Shown here piece after piece: positions 6,826 to 14,692 of a DNA stretch of 16,300 bases. The stretch covers positions 1-16,300 of the forward strand of contig CAUEPS010000028.1 in assembly GCA_959019775.1 (NCBI GenBank). Direction: 5' to 3'. How positions within the stretch are numbered: position 1 is the stretch's first letter; each line of letters begins with the position of its first letter. The position numbers were made by a program, and so were the translations under genes. This DNA comes from an uncultured Collinsella sp. GTDB lineage: Bacteria; Actinomycetota; Coriobacteriia; Coriobacteriales; Coriobacteriaceae. The notes under the pieces were generated by a model. It saw nothing but the letters and a program-made list of their open reading frames with translations. It did no database searches and was not told where the DNA came from.

Positions 6826-9800
6826 GTGTATCTCAAGTCCCTCACGCTCAAAGGGTTCAAGTCGTTTGCCGACCGCGCCCATATGACGTTTGAGCCGGGC
6901 CTGACCGTCATCGTCGGTCCCAACGGCTCGGGAAAATCGAACATCTCTGACTCCATCCTGTGGGTTCTGGGCGAGCAGAGCGCCAAGCAGCTGCGCGGCC
7001 AGGCCATGGAGGATGTCATCTTCTCGGGCTCGTCGGCTCGCAAGCCGGTGGGTGTCGCCGAGGTCACGCTGGTGCTCGATAACTCGGACCATATGCTGCC
7101 CGTCGATTTTGACGAGGTCGCCATCACCCGTCGCATGTATCGCTCGGGCGAAAGCGAGTACCTCATCAACTCGAGTCCGTGCCGCCTGATGGACATTCAG
7201 GACATCCTGCACGATTCGGGCCTGGGCAAGGATACGCATTCCATCATCAGCCAGGGCAAGCTCGACGCCATCTTGCAGAGCCGCCCCGAGGAGCGCCGCG
7301 CCCTCATCGAGGAGGCCGCCGGCATCTCCAAGCACAAGCGCCGCAAGGAGCGTGCGCTCAAAAAGATTAAGTCAATGGACGAGCACCTGACGCGTGCCCG
7401 CGACATCAATAAGGAAATCGCCCGTCAGCTGCGACCGCTGGAGCGTCAGGTCGATCGCGCGCGCAAGTACAAAGAGCTGTCCTCGCGCGCGAACGAGCTT
7501 ACGCAGATGTTGGCCGTCGATGAGCTGCGTTCGCTGCAGTCGCAGTGGAACGACCTGGAGAGCCGCTCCAAGGAGGGCGCTGCCGAGCTTGAGCTTGCGC
7601 AGTACCGCTTGGGCGAAAAGGAGCGCGAGCTTGAGAAGCTCCAGGTCATGCTCGAGGAAAAGGGCCTGTTTGTGGGCGACCTGGGCGAGCAGCGCCGTCA
7701 TATGCAAGATGTGGTCGGCCGCATTAACTCCGACATGCGCCTGCTCGAGGAAAAGGGCCACAACATGGTGTCGCGCCTGTCTGACATGCGCGGTCAGATT
7801 TCGAGCTCCGAGCATCAGCGTCGTCGTGTGGTCGAGGAGCTCGAGGACGCGCGTGCGCAGCTTGAGGAAGTGACCGGTGCGCATATGCAGGCCCAGGAGG
7901 ACGTTGACGCCGCTGGTCCTGCCGCCGCTGAGCTCCACGAGCGGCGCGTGGCGCTCGACAATCAGATTTCGCAGCTTACGCGTGAGCAGCGCGATGTACA
8001 GCGTGTGGCTGATAACGCCGCGCTCGAGCTCGCCAAGGTGAAGGATTCCTTGAGCAATGCCGAGGTCGAGGATAACATGTATGCCTCGCGCCTGGAGCAG
8101 ATCGACGAGCAGCTCGAGGAGGTCACGGCTTCACTCGAGAGCCGTCGCGACCGCGCCGAGGAGCTTGAGGGCGCTCTTGAGGAAGCGCGCCAGGCTCGGG
8201 TTGATGCGCGTGAGGCCACCGAGACGGCACGCGCGGCCCTGAAGGACCTGCGTAATCGTGAGAGTGAGGCGCGCAACAAGCTGTCCGAGGTGCGCTCGGA
8301 GCTTGCCAGCCAAAAGAAACTCGATGCCCGCATGGCCGACAGCTCGCCGCTCGTGAGCCGTCTGGTGGGTGCGCTGGGCGACGATGTCTTGGGTCGTCTG
8401 GGCGACGTGCTGGAGGCCCCGCGCGAGCTTGAGGGCCTGGTTGAGCAATTGCTCGCCGGCGATATCGATGCGCTGCTGTTTGATGACGCCGCCACGCTTG
8501 AGCGTGCCGGTCGTGCGGCTCTGGACCAAAAGAAGGCCTCGGGCGAGGCACTGCTGGTGGCGCGCGGCGTGAGCGGCTCTACCGCCGCTGAGGGCGCTGC
8601 CGGTACCCGCCTGGTTGATCGTCTGTCCGTGCGCGCAGGCTACGGACCCGTCGTCGAGGCGCTGCTCGGCGGCTATTACGTGGTCGATGACTTGGCTGCC
8701 GCGTTGGCCGCGCCGGTCGTTGACGGTGTGACCTATGTGACTCCCGATGGCGCCCGCGTAAGCTGTGGCGGCCTGGTGCGTGTGGGCCTCGATGCCGGCG
8801 AGGCGTCGGGTGCTCTGGAGCGTAAGCGTCGCATTCGCGAGCTGGAGGGGCTTGAGCCCGATTTGGCCGCTGTGTTTGAGCATGTGTCGGATCAGGTCGT
8901 CGAGGCCAATGCGGCCGTTGAGGAAGCGCGTGCCGCTGAGGGCGATGCCGCCGGCGAGATCGCCCGTCTTGAGGGCGAGCGCCGCTCGCTGCTCTCCGAG
9001 ATCGGCCGCTTGGAGCAAAGCGCCAACAATGCCGAGGTCGAGCGCGTGCGCATCTCCAAGCGCCGCGAGCAGGCCTCCGAAGCTGTTCGCGCTGCGCGCC
9101 CGCGGGTTGATGAGCTCACCCGTTCGCGTGACGAGGCCCGCGCGCAGGCAAGCGATCTGGGCTTGCAGATTGCCGAGGCCAACGACGAACTCGACCGCGT
9201 TCGCCGTGACGATTCCGAGGCTGCCGGCAAGCTCGCCGACGCCAAGGTTCGCCTAGCCCAGACGAGTGAACGCCTGCGTTCGCTGAAGGGCCGCGTGCCC
9301 GACCTGGAGCATCGTCTTGAGGGCATCGACCGTCGTATCCGCGGAACACGCCAGGCTTCGCGCTCGCTCGAGCTGCTGCGCCTGCGCGTCGATCCCATGC
9401 ACGAACGCTATTCTGCCCTGTTGGAACGCGCGTCGGATTGGGCAGCGCGCCTGCGCGACCAGGCCTCTCTGGAGGAGGCGGACTCCGCTTCGCTCAAGAA
9501 GACCATCGAGGATGCCAAGGCAGAGGTTGCCCGCGCTAAGGAGCGAGTCGATACCGCCTCCGCCACGCAAAACGAGTTCAAGGTCTCGCGTGGCAAGCTC
9601 GAGGTGCAGGTCGAGGCTGCCATCAAGGCCATTACCGCCGATGGCACGACGGTGCTCGAGGAAGCGCTCATGCTTCCGGCGCCCACGGACCGCGATGCCG
9701 CCGAGCGCGAACTCAACCAGCTTGTGCGCCAGATCAACAACCTTGGTCCCGTTAACCAAGTTGCCATGGAGGAGTACGAGCAGCTCAAGCGCCGCGCCGA

Positions 9801-10362
9801 CTACATCGAGGAGCAGCTGGCCGATCTGGAGAGCGCGCGCAAGGCGCTCACCAAGATCACGGTGGCCATTGATCGCAAGATGCGGAAGGCCTTCCTGGTG
9901 ACGTTTGAGAAGGTCGACGCGAACTTCCGCGAGATCTTCGCTATGCTCTTCCCGGGCGGCCAGGCTCATCTGGAGATGACCGATCCCGAGCATCCTGCCG
10001 AGACGGGTATCGAGGTCGTGGCGCAGCCGCGCGGCAAGCGCATCACCAAGATGATGCTCATGTCGGGCGGCGAGAAGAGCCTGACGGCGCTCGCCCTCCT
10101 CTTTGCTGTGTACCGCACGCGCACGGTGCCGTTCTATGTGCTGGACGAGGTCGAGGCGGCACTCGATGACGCCAACCTGTCCAAGCTCATCGGCGCGCTC
10201 GATGTGTTGCGTTCCGATACGCAGCTCTTGGTCATTTCGCATCAGCGCCGTACTATGGAGGACGCTGACGTCCTCTATGGCGTCTCGATGCAAGCCGACG
10301 GCGTCAGTCGCGTCGTCTCGCAAAAACTCGATCGCGAAACCGGAAAGGTCGTGAATGCATAA
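6826..10362 (+). CDS. smc: chromosome segregation/condensation ATPase SMC
   Basis: A 1178-residue SMC protein, full family length, which with ScpA and ScpB loads onto and compacts the chromosome. Walker A is GPNGSGKS at 31-38; the Q-loop region (ISQGKLDAILQSRPEERR) follows near 145. Two long Glu/Arg/Ala-rich coiled-coil arms (about 170-500 and 665-1000) flank a hinge domain at about 506-660. The C-terminal head has the ABC signature SGGEKSLTALAL from 1080 and Walker B FYVLDEVEAALDD with Asp1107. The start is GTG at 6826, giving MYLKSLTLKGFKSF, the canonical SMC N-terminus, with a GAGGAA ribosome binding site just upstream. The TAA stop overlaps the ftsY ATG by one base (TAATG). Nothing is missing. 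Confidence 0.97.
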   Translation: MYLKSLTLKGFKSFADRAHMTFEPGLTVIVGPNGSGKSNISDSILWVLGEQSAKQLRGQAMEDVIFSGSSARKPVGVAEVTLVLDNSDHMLPVDFDEVAITRRMYRSGESEYLINSSPCRLMDIQDILHDSGLGKDTHSIISQGKLDAILQSRPEERRALIEEAAGISKHKRRKERALKKIKSMDEHLTRARDINKEIARQLRPLERQVDRARKYKELSSRANELTQMLAVDELRSLQSQWNDLESRSKEGAAELELAQYRLGEKERELEKLQVMLEEKGLFVGDLGEQRRHMQDVVGRINSDMRLLEEKGHNMVSRLSDMRGQISSSEHQRRRVVEELEDARAQLEEVTGAHMQAQEDVDAAGPAAAELHERRVALDNQISQLTREQRDVQRVADNAALELAKVKDSLSNAEVEDNMYASRLEQIDEQLEEVTASLESRRDRAEELEGALEEARQARVDAREATETARAALKDLRNRESEARNKLSEVRSELASQKKLDARMADSSPLVSRLVGALGDDVLGRLGDVLEAPRELEGLVEQLLAGDIDALLFDDAATLERAGRAALDQKKASGEALLVARGVSGSTAAEGAAGTRLVDRLSVRAGYGPVVEALLGGYYVVDDLAAALAAPVVDGVTYVTPDGARVSCGGLVRVGLDAGEASGALERKRRIRELEGLEPDLAAVFEHVSDQVVEANAAVEEARAAEGDAAGEIARLEGERRSLLSEIGRLEQSANNAEVERVRISKRREQASEAVRAARPRVDELTRSRDEARAQASDLGLQIAEANDELDRVRRDDSEAAGKLADAKVRLAQTSERLRSLKGRVPDLEHRLEGIDRRIRGTRQASRSLELLRLRVDPMHERYSALLERASDWAARLRDQASLEEADSASLKKTIEDAKAEVARAKERVDTASATQNEFKVSRGKLEVQVEAAIKAITADGTTVLEEALMLPAPTDRDAAERELNQLVRQINNLGPVNQVAMEEYEQLKRRADYIEEQLADLESARKALTKITVAIDRKMRKAFLVTFEKVDANFREIFAMLFPGGQAHLEMTDPEHPAETGIEVVAQPRGKRITKMMLMSGGEKSLTALALLFAVYRTRTVPFYVLDEVEAALDDANLSKLIGALDVLRSDTQLLVISHQRRTMEDADVLYGVSMQADGVSRVVSQKLDRETGKVVNA

Positions 10363-11279
10363 TGGGATTCTTCGATGCTCTCTCGCGCGGACTTGAGCGC
10401 AGCCGCGAGGCCCTCAACGAGGTCTTCTACTTTGGCGGCGAGGTCGACGAGGACTTTTGGGAGGACCTGGAGGACACCCTCGTCATGGGTGACATGGGTG
10501 CCGAGGTCGCCATTCAGGTCTCTGATGACCTGCGCGATGCCGCGGCCAAGAAGAACCTCAAGACCGCTCCGCAGCTTCGCCGTGCCCTGGCCGAGCAGCT
10601 TGAGCAGCACTTTGTGCCCATCGAGCGAGATCCGTTTTCCGATACGCCGAGCTGCGTGCTGTTTGTGGGCATTAACGGTGCCGGCAAGACCACGACGGTC
10701 GGTAAGATCGCGAGCGCCATGGCTGCCCGCGGCAAGAACGTGGTGATCGGTTCGGCCGACACCTTCCGCGCCGCCGCCATCGAGCAGCTCGATGTGTGGG
10801 GGCAGCGTGCCGGCGTACCGGTTATCAAGCGTGACCGCGGCTCCGATCCGGCGAGCGTGTGCTATGACGTGCTCGACGAGGCCGATAAGCGCGGCAGTGA
10901 CCTGGTGCTCATCGATACCGCCGGCCGTCTGCACACGAGCCCTGAGCTCATGCGCGAGCTTGCCAAGGTGGTCAATGTGACCCGTAAGCGCGCCGCCAAT
11001 ATGGCCGCCGGTCCCATGCCGGTTTCGGTCGTGCTTGTGATCGACGCCGCGACGGGTCAAAACGGTCTGAACCAGGCGCTCGAGTTTAACGAGGCGCTGG
11101 GCCTGGACGGTATTATCATGACTAAGCTCGACGGCACGGCTAAGGGCGGTATCGCCATGGCCGTGGCCGAGAAACTCAAGCTCCCGATCCTGCGCGTGGG
11201 CGTGGGCGAGCAGGTCGATGACCTGCAGGAGTTCAATGCCAAAGATTTCTGCCGCGCCCTGGTGGGCGAGTCCAATTAA
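10362..11279 (+). CDS. ftsY: signal recognition particle receptor FtsY
   Basis: FtsY is the GTPase receptor that docks ribosome-nascent-chain–SRP complexes at the membrane. The 305-residue protein has the four-helix N domain (about 1-90) and the G domain: G1 GINGAGKT (103-110), DTFRAAAIEQL (133-143), G3 DTAGR (185-189) and G4/G5 TKLDGTAKGG (254-263). It is a minimal form lacking the long acidic A domain of E. coli FtsY, as in many other bacteria, so membrane contact must rely on the amphipathic N-terminus (MGFFDALSRGLERSREAL). It overlaps smc by one base and is followed by ffh after ten bases, so the SRP receptor and the SRP GTPase are made together. The TKLDGTAKGG form distinguishes it from Ffh. 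Confidence 0.96.
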   Translation: MGFFDALSRGLERSREALNEVFYFGGEVDEDFWEDLEDTLVMGDMGAEVAIQVSDDLRDAAAKKNLKTAPQLRRALAEQLEQHFVPIERDPFSDTPSCVLFVGINGAGKTTTVGKIASAMAARGKNVVIGSADTFRAAAIEQLDVWGQRAGVPVIKRDRGSDPASVCYDVLDEADKRGSDLVLIDTAGRLHTSPELMRELAKVVNVTRKRAANMAAGPMPVSVVLVIDAATGQNGLNQALEFNEALGLDGIIMTKLDGTAKGGIAMAVAEKLKLPILRVGVGEQVDDLQEFNAKDFCRALVGESN

Positions 11280-11289
11280 GGAGTGACTA

Positions 11290-12765
11290 GTGTTTGATTC
11301 CCTGAGCGATCGCCTCAACGACACATTTGACCGCCTGCGCGGCAAGGGCAAGCTGACCGAGGCCGATATTACTTCGGCCATGCGCGATATTCGCATGGCA
11401 CTGCTCGAGGCCGACGTTAACTTTAAGGTCGTCAAGGAGTTCGTCGCCAAGACCAAGGAGCGCTGCATGACCGCTGAGGTCATGGAGTCGCTGTCGCCGG
11501 CGCAAAACGTCGTCAAGATCGTGCTCGACGAGCTCACCGAGATGCTTGGCTCAACCGAGAGCAAGCTCGTCTTTAGCAATCGCATTCCCAATGTCATCAT
11601 GCTCGTGGGCCTGCAGGGCTCCGGTAAGACCACGGCGGCCGTAAAGCTGGCCTACCTGCTCAAGAAGCAGGGCCGCTCGCCGCTGCTCGCCGCGTGCGAC
11701 GTCTACCGTCCCGCCGCTGCCGACCAGCTGGCCACGCTCGGTGGCGAGATCGGCGTGCCAGTCTTCCGCGGTGACGGCGCGCACCCGGTCGACATTGCCA
11801 AGGGTGCCATCCAGGAGGCCGTCGACCACCTGCGCGATGTGGTCATCGTCGATACCGCCGGTCGTCTGCAGATCGACGAGCAGATGATGCAGGAGGCCGT
11901 GGATATCAAGAAGGCTGTCAAGCCCGATCAGGTGCTGATGGTCGTCGATGCCATGACCGGCCAGGATATCGTCAACGTCGTCTCGACCTTCGCCGAGCGC
12001 ACCGACTTTGACGGCGTGATCATCTCCAAGCTCGATGGCGACGCTCGTGGCGGCGGCGCGCTTTCCGTGCGCCAGGTGACCGGCAAGCCCATCAAGTTCG
12101 TGAGCATGGGCGAGAAACCCGATTCGCTTGAGCCGTTCTACCCCGATCGTATGGCCAAGCGCATTCTGGGTATGGGCGACGTTGTCGGCATTATCGAGAA
12201 GGCCCAGGAGGCCGCCGATGCCGAGCAGCTCGAGGCCGCCGAGCGCATGCTGCGCGAGGGCTTCACCATGAATGACATGCTCGACCAGATGAAGGCCGTC
12301 AAGAAGATGGGCGGCATGAAGGGCATCCTGGGCATGCTCCCCGGCGGCCAGCGTGCGCTCAACCAGATGGGTGGCAACCTGGACGAGGGCATCTTCGATA
12401 ATAACGAGGCCATTATCATGTCGATGACCAAGGAGGAGCGTCTGCGTCCCTCCATCATTAATGGTCAGCGCCGTGCCCGCATTGCCAAGGGCGCCGGCGT
12501 GACCCCCACCGAGGTCAATAGCCTTATGAAGCAGTGGGGCGAGATGAACAAGATGATGGGCCGCATGCGCACGATGGCCAATCAGGCACAGGCCGGCGGC
12601 AAGAAGGGCAAAAAGGGTAAGAAGGGCAAAAAGATGCGCATGCCCAATATTCCCGGCCTAGATGCCATGGGTCTGGGCGGTATGGGTGGCCTGGGAACGG
12701 GCGGCCCCAAGTCCGATATGGACCTGCTGCGCCAGATGGAAGCGCAGATGCGCAACAAGAAGTAA
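11290..12765 (+). CDS. ffh: signal recognition particle protein Ffh
   Basis: Ffh binds 4.5S/6S RNA and signal peptides and targets nascent membrane proteins to FtsY. The 491-residue protein has the N domain (1-95), the G domain (GLQGSGKT 107-114; DVYRPAAADQL 137-147; DTAGR 188-192; SKLDGDARGG 246-255) and the methionine-rich M domain (about 310-435, with the GMLPG loop and the SIINGQRRARIAKGAG RNA-binding segment). Beyond it is a Lys/Gly repeat (437-448, KKG units) and a Gly/Met-rich tail. The start is GTG at 11290, with AAGGAG at 11278-11283 overlapping the ftsY stop. There is no ylxM gene between ftsY and ffh, unlike in many Firmicutes. It is the last gene before a strong terminator. Confidence 0.96.
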   Translation: MFDSLSDRLNDTFDRLRGKGKLTEADITSAMRDIRMALLEADVNFKVVKEFVAKTKERCMTAEVMESLSPAQNVVKIVLDELTEMLGSTESKLVFSNRIPNVIMLVGLQGSGKTTAAVKLAYLLKKQGRSPLLAACDVYRPAAADQLATLGGEIGVPVFRGDGAHPVDIAKGAIQEAVDHLRDVVIVDTAGRLQIDEQMMQEAVDIKKAVKPDQVLMVVDAMTGQDIVNVVSTFAERTDFDGVIISKLDGDARGGGALSVRQVTGKPIKFVSMGEKPDSLEPFYPDRMAKRILGMGDVVGIIEKAQEAADAEQLEAAERMLREGFTMNDMLDQMKAVKKMGGMKGILGMLPGGQRALNQMGGNLDEGIFDNNEAIIMSMTKEERLRPSIINGQRRARIAKGAGVTPTEVNSLMKQWGEMNKMMGRMRTMANQAQAGGKKGKKGKKGKKMRMPNIPGLDAMGLGGMGGLGTGGPKSDMDLLRQMEAQMRNKK

Positions 12766-12785
12766 CGACTAGTTGAGTCGTGTAT

Positions 12786-12832
12786 GGCGAAGGCCACCTG
12801 GATGGTATTCCAGGCGGCCTTCGCCGTTTGTT
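12786..12832 (+). terminator. Rho-independent terminator after ffh
   Basis: GGCGAAGGCC (12786-12795) pairs with GGCCTTCGCC (12816-12825), and an inner CCTGG/CCAGG stem follows one A/C mismatch, with an 8-base loop at 12102-12109 offset within the hairpin (12802-12809). It is followed by GTTTGTT. This is the strongest hairpin in the window and ends the smc–ftsY–ffh unit. The opposite strand has no T-run beside it, so it probably does not serve the converging gene. Confidence 0.85.
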
Positions 12833-12858
12833 CGCCGTTTGTTCGCCGTTTGTTCGCT
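12826..12858. repeat. Three tandem copies of an 11-base unit
   Basis: The unit GTTTGTTCGCC occurs at 12826-12836, 12837-12847 and, with one change at the last base, 12848-12858. It starts exactly at the terminator tail, and the TTCGCC end of the hairpin arm forms a half copy before it. It looks like slippage expansion of the terminator tail. No function is apparent. Confidence 0.85.
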
Positions 12859-12903
12859 GGTTGTCGCACGCGTGGAAGCGCGTTCTCGACGAGGTGCTTG
12901 CCG

Positions 12904-13668
12904 CTAGTGACAGCCGCAGCCTTCGTGCCCGTCATGGTCGTGGTGACCGTGGCAGCCGCAGGACTCGCCATGCTCGTGGATGTGCTCGTGATCATGTCCA
13001 TGGCAGTCGCAGGTGGCCTCGCCGTTCTGTGCGAGCGTGCCGGCGATAAGTGCCTCGACGCAAGTGTCGCAGTTGCCCTGGGCACCTGCGTATACCGTGA
13101 TGCCGGCTTGTGCAAGCGCGTTGATAGCGCCACCGCCGATACCGCCGCAGATGAGCGCGTCCACGCCGCCGTTGGCGAGCAGACCCGCCAGGGCGCCGTG
13201 ACCGGTGCCGCCGGTGCCCACGACCTGCTCGTTGAGCACCTTGCCGTCCTCAATGTCGTAGATCTTGAACTGCTCGCTGCGGCCAAAGTGCATAAAGATG
13301 TTGCCGTTGTCGTACGTGGTTGCCACCCTCATGGTGTCGACCTCCTTTGCTGGCCATGCGGCCGTTGTCGTGGTGATGGGGGAGTACGCGATGTTTCCGC
13401 CTTCGATGACGATCGCCCGTCCATTGACCAGCGCGTTTGCCACCTTGCGATGCGCGCGGCTGCAGATTGCCGCCACCGTGGCGCGGGCAATGCCCATGCA
13501 CTGGGCGACTTCCTCCTGATTGAGGCCTTCTAGGTCGCATAGGCGCAGGACCTCGAGCTCGTCGACTGTCATATCGATAGCGTCTCCGCTCGCCAGGCCA
13601 TCGGGGGTAAAACTGCGATATTCGGGGATGATCCCAACACGGCGCAATTTTTCGCGTCTTCCTGCCAT
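12904..13668 (-). CDS. DUF134 helix-turn-helix protein fused to a NifX/NifB-type metal-cluster domain
   Basis: A 254-residue protein in three parts. Residues 1-92 are a DUF134/UPF0251 DNA-binding domain (VGIIPEYRSFTPDG, then MTVDELEVLRLCDLEGLNQE and GIARATVAAICSRAHRKVA as the helix-turn-helix). Residues 113-215 match the dinitrogenase iron-molybdenum cofactor family (MRVATTYDNGNIFMHFGRSE, GALAGLLANGGVDALICGGIG, AGITVYAGAQG), which binds Fe-S or Mo-Fe clusters. Residues 220-254 form a metal-binding tail with 12 His and 6 Cys. No nif genes are near, so nitrogen fixation is unlikely; sensing of metal or Fe-S status is inference. The ATG at 13668 is chosen over the GTG at 13674, because AAGGAG (13680-13675) is correctly spaced from the ATG. 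It converges on ffh and diverges from thyA. Confidence 0.9.
   Translation of the reverse strand: MAGRREKLRRVGIIPEYRSFTPDGLASGDAIDMTVDELEVLRLCDLEGLNQEEVAQCMGIARATVAAICSRAHRKVANALVNGRAIVIEGGNIAYSPITTTTAAWPAKEVDTMRVATTYDNGNIFMHFGRSEQFKIYDIEDGKVLNEQVVGTGGTGHGALAGLLANGGVDALICGGIGGGAINALAQAGITVYAGAQGNCDTCVEALIAGTLAQNGEATCDCHGHDHEHIHEHGESCGCHGHHDHDGHEGCGCH
13330..13348 (-). promoter_or_regulatory. Internal ribosome binding site and start codon within the DUF134–NifX gene
   Basis: On the minus strand AAAGGAGG (13348-13341) is followed after eight bases by an in-frame ATG (13332-13330), which is codon 113 of the fusion and the exact first residue of the NifX-type domain. The bases of the site are read as AKEVDT in the long protein. 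This should allow separate translation of a 142-residue NifX–His-tail protein, or it may be a relic of two genes that became fused. Confidence 0.7.
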
Positions 13669-13680
13669 GCGCACTCCTTA

Positions 13681-13694
13681 TCTGATATATGTCA
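13681..13694. promoter_or_regulatory. Candidate operator, copy 1
   Basis: TCTGATATATGTCA matches the sequence at 13734-13747 at 12 of 14 positions. Its core TGATATATGTCA is palindromic at 10 of 12 positions. It would cover the predicted transcription start of the DUF134–NifX gene. Confidence 0.5.
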
Positions 13695-13699
13695 ACAAT

Positions 13700-13727
13700 A
13701 GAATATCGAACGTGCGGATTTGCGCAA
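13700..13727 (-). promoter_or_regulatory. Probable promoter of the DUF134–NifX gene
   Basis: On the minus strand TTGCGC (13727-13722) and TATTCT (13705-13700) are separated by 16 bases, near sigma-70 spacing. Transcription would start near 13693 and leave a leader of about 25 bases before the ATG at 13668. Confidence 0.45.
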
Positions 13728-13733
13728 GGAATT

Positions 13734-13747
13734 TCTGTCATATGTCA
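13734..13747. promoter_or_regulatory. Candidate operator, copy 2
   Basis: TCTGTCATATGTCA extends to TCTGTCATATGTCAGA, palindromic except for one base pair. It lies 53 bases from copy 1, about five helical turns, just upstream of the predicted -35 of the DUF134–NifX promoter and about 50 bases upstream of the predicted thyA -10. Confidence 0.5.
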
Positions 13748-13794
13748 GAAAATGAGGGCTTATGTTTGGGCTGTGGGGCCGCGTGCGCCTGGGC

Positions 13795-13800
13795 TACAAT
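13795..13800 (+). promoter_or_regulatory. Possible -10 element of thyA
   Basis: TACAAT is a 5/6 match to TATAAT, 34 bases before the thyA start. No -35 at ideal spacing was found; the nearest TTGGGC (13766-13771) is 23 bases away. Confidence 0.35.
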
Positions 13801-13834
13801 GAATCTCGCTTGTAGGCGACTGACAGGAGGGTCA

Positions 13835-14683
13835 ATGAGCAAAGCTGATCAACAGTTTGTAACCATGTGCCGCGATATCTTGGACCATGGCACCACGACC
13901 GAGGGCCAAAAGGTCCGCCCGGTGTGGGAGGACGGCACCCCTGCCTATACCATTAAAAACTTTGGCGTCACGGCGCGCTACGACCTGCGCGAAGAGTTCC
14001 CTGCGCTTACGCTGCGCCGCACGGCTCTTAAGTCTGCGATGGACGAGATCCTGTGGATCTATCAAAAGAAGTCTAATAACGTCCACGATCTTAATAGCCA
14101 TATTTGGGACGAGTGGGCCGACGAGACTGGCTCCATCGGCAAGGCCTACGGGTACCAAATTGGCCAGAAAAGCCATTATGCCGAGGGCGATTTCGACCAG
14201 ATGGACCGCGTGCTGTACGACCTCAAGAACACGCCGTATAGCCGTCGCATTATGACGAATACCTATGTGTTCAGCGACTTGTCCGAGATGCACCTGTATC
14301 CGTGCGCGTACAGCGTGACGTATAACGTGACGCAGCGTCCGCAGGACGACAAGCCAACGCTCAATATGATTCTCAACCAGCGCAGCCAGGACATTTTGGC
14401 CGCGAATAACTGGAACGTGTGCCAGTACGCCATTCTGCTCATGATGGTCGCGCAGTCGGTCAATATGATTCCCGGCGAGCTGCTGCACGTGATCGCCGAT
14501 GCTCACATTTACGACCGTCACGTCGATATCGTCCGCGAACTTATCGAGCGTCCGCAGTTTGCGGCGCCCAAGGTAACGCTGAACCCCGACGTGCACGATT
14601 TCTATGCGTTTACGACCGATGACCTGATCGTGGAGGGCTACGAGCACGGTCCACAGGTCAAGAACATTCCCATTGCGGTGTAG
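13835..14683 (+). CDS. thyA: thymidylate synthase ThyA
   Basis: ThyA methylates dUMP to dTMP with methylenetetrahydrofolate, releasing dihydrofolate. The 282-residue protein shows PYSRR (134-138, phosphate-binding Arg), the catalytic Cys157 in LYPCAYSVTYN, QRSQD (182-186), Asn194 in the NNWNVCQYA block and HVIADAHIYDRH (218-229). The QRSxD…NWN form, rather than LGxPFN of E. coli, resembles the version seen in several Gram-positive anaerobes. The ATG at 13835 is supported by AGGAGG at 13825-13830; the frame stays open far upstream but those residues are not thymidylate synthase. It is paired with folA, ten bases downstream, which recycles its dihydrofolate product. Confidence 0.96.
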   Translation: MSKADQQFVTMCRDILDHGTTTEGQKVRPVWEDGTPAYTIKNFGVTARYDLREEFPALTLRRTALKSAMDEILWIYQKKSNNVHDLNSHIWDEWADETGSIGKAYGYQIGQKSHYAEGDFDQMDRVLYDLKNTPYSRRIMTNTYVFSDLSEMHLYPCAYSVTYNVTQRPQDDKPTLNMILNQRSQDILAANNWNVCQYAILLMMVAQSVNMIPGELLHVIADAHIYDRHVDIVRELIERPQFAAPKVTLNPDVHDFYAFTTDDLIVEGYEHGPQVKNIPIAV

Positions 14684-14692
14684 GTGGCACTC

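Noticed and set aside
9253..10323. Minus-strand reading frames opposite smc
   Set aside because: Shadow frames under a well-defined SMC gene; the His/Leu/Arg-rich products match no family known to me.
10275..11633. Minus-strand reading frame of 452 codons opposite ftsY and ffh
   Set aside because: It spans two gene boundaries and has no ribosome binding site or domain; a shadow of the coding strand.
12868..12883. Small hairpin (ACGCG/CGCGT) as terminator of the DUF134–NifX gene
   Set aside because: Only five pairs and no T-run on the minus strand; too weak to annotate.
12904..13332. Nitrogenase cofactor assembly role for the NifX-type domain
   Set aside because: No nif gene is in the window and the domain is fused to a DNA-binding region; the family is common in organisms that do not fix nitrogen.
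12784..13533. Plus-strand reading frame of 249 codons across the DUF134–NifX gene
   Set aside because: It begins within the ffh terminator hairpin and its hydrophobic stretches are the reverse of the NifX domain and His-rich tail; the minus-strand gene has clear domains and a good ribosome binding site.
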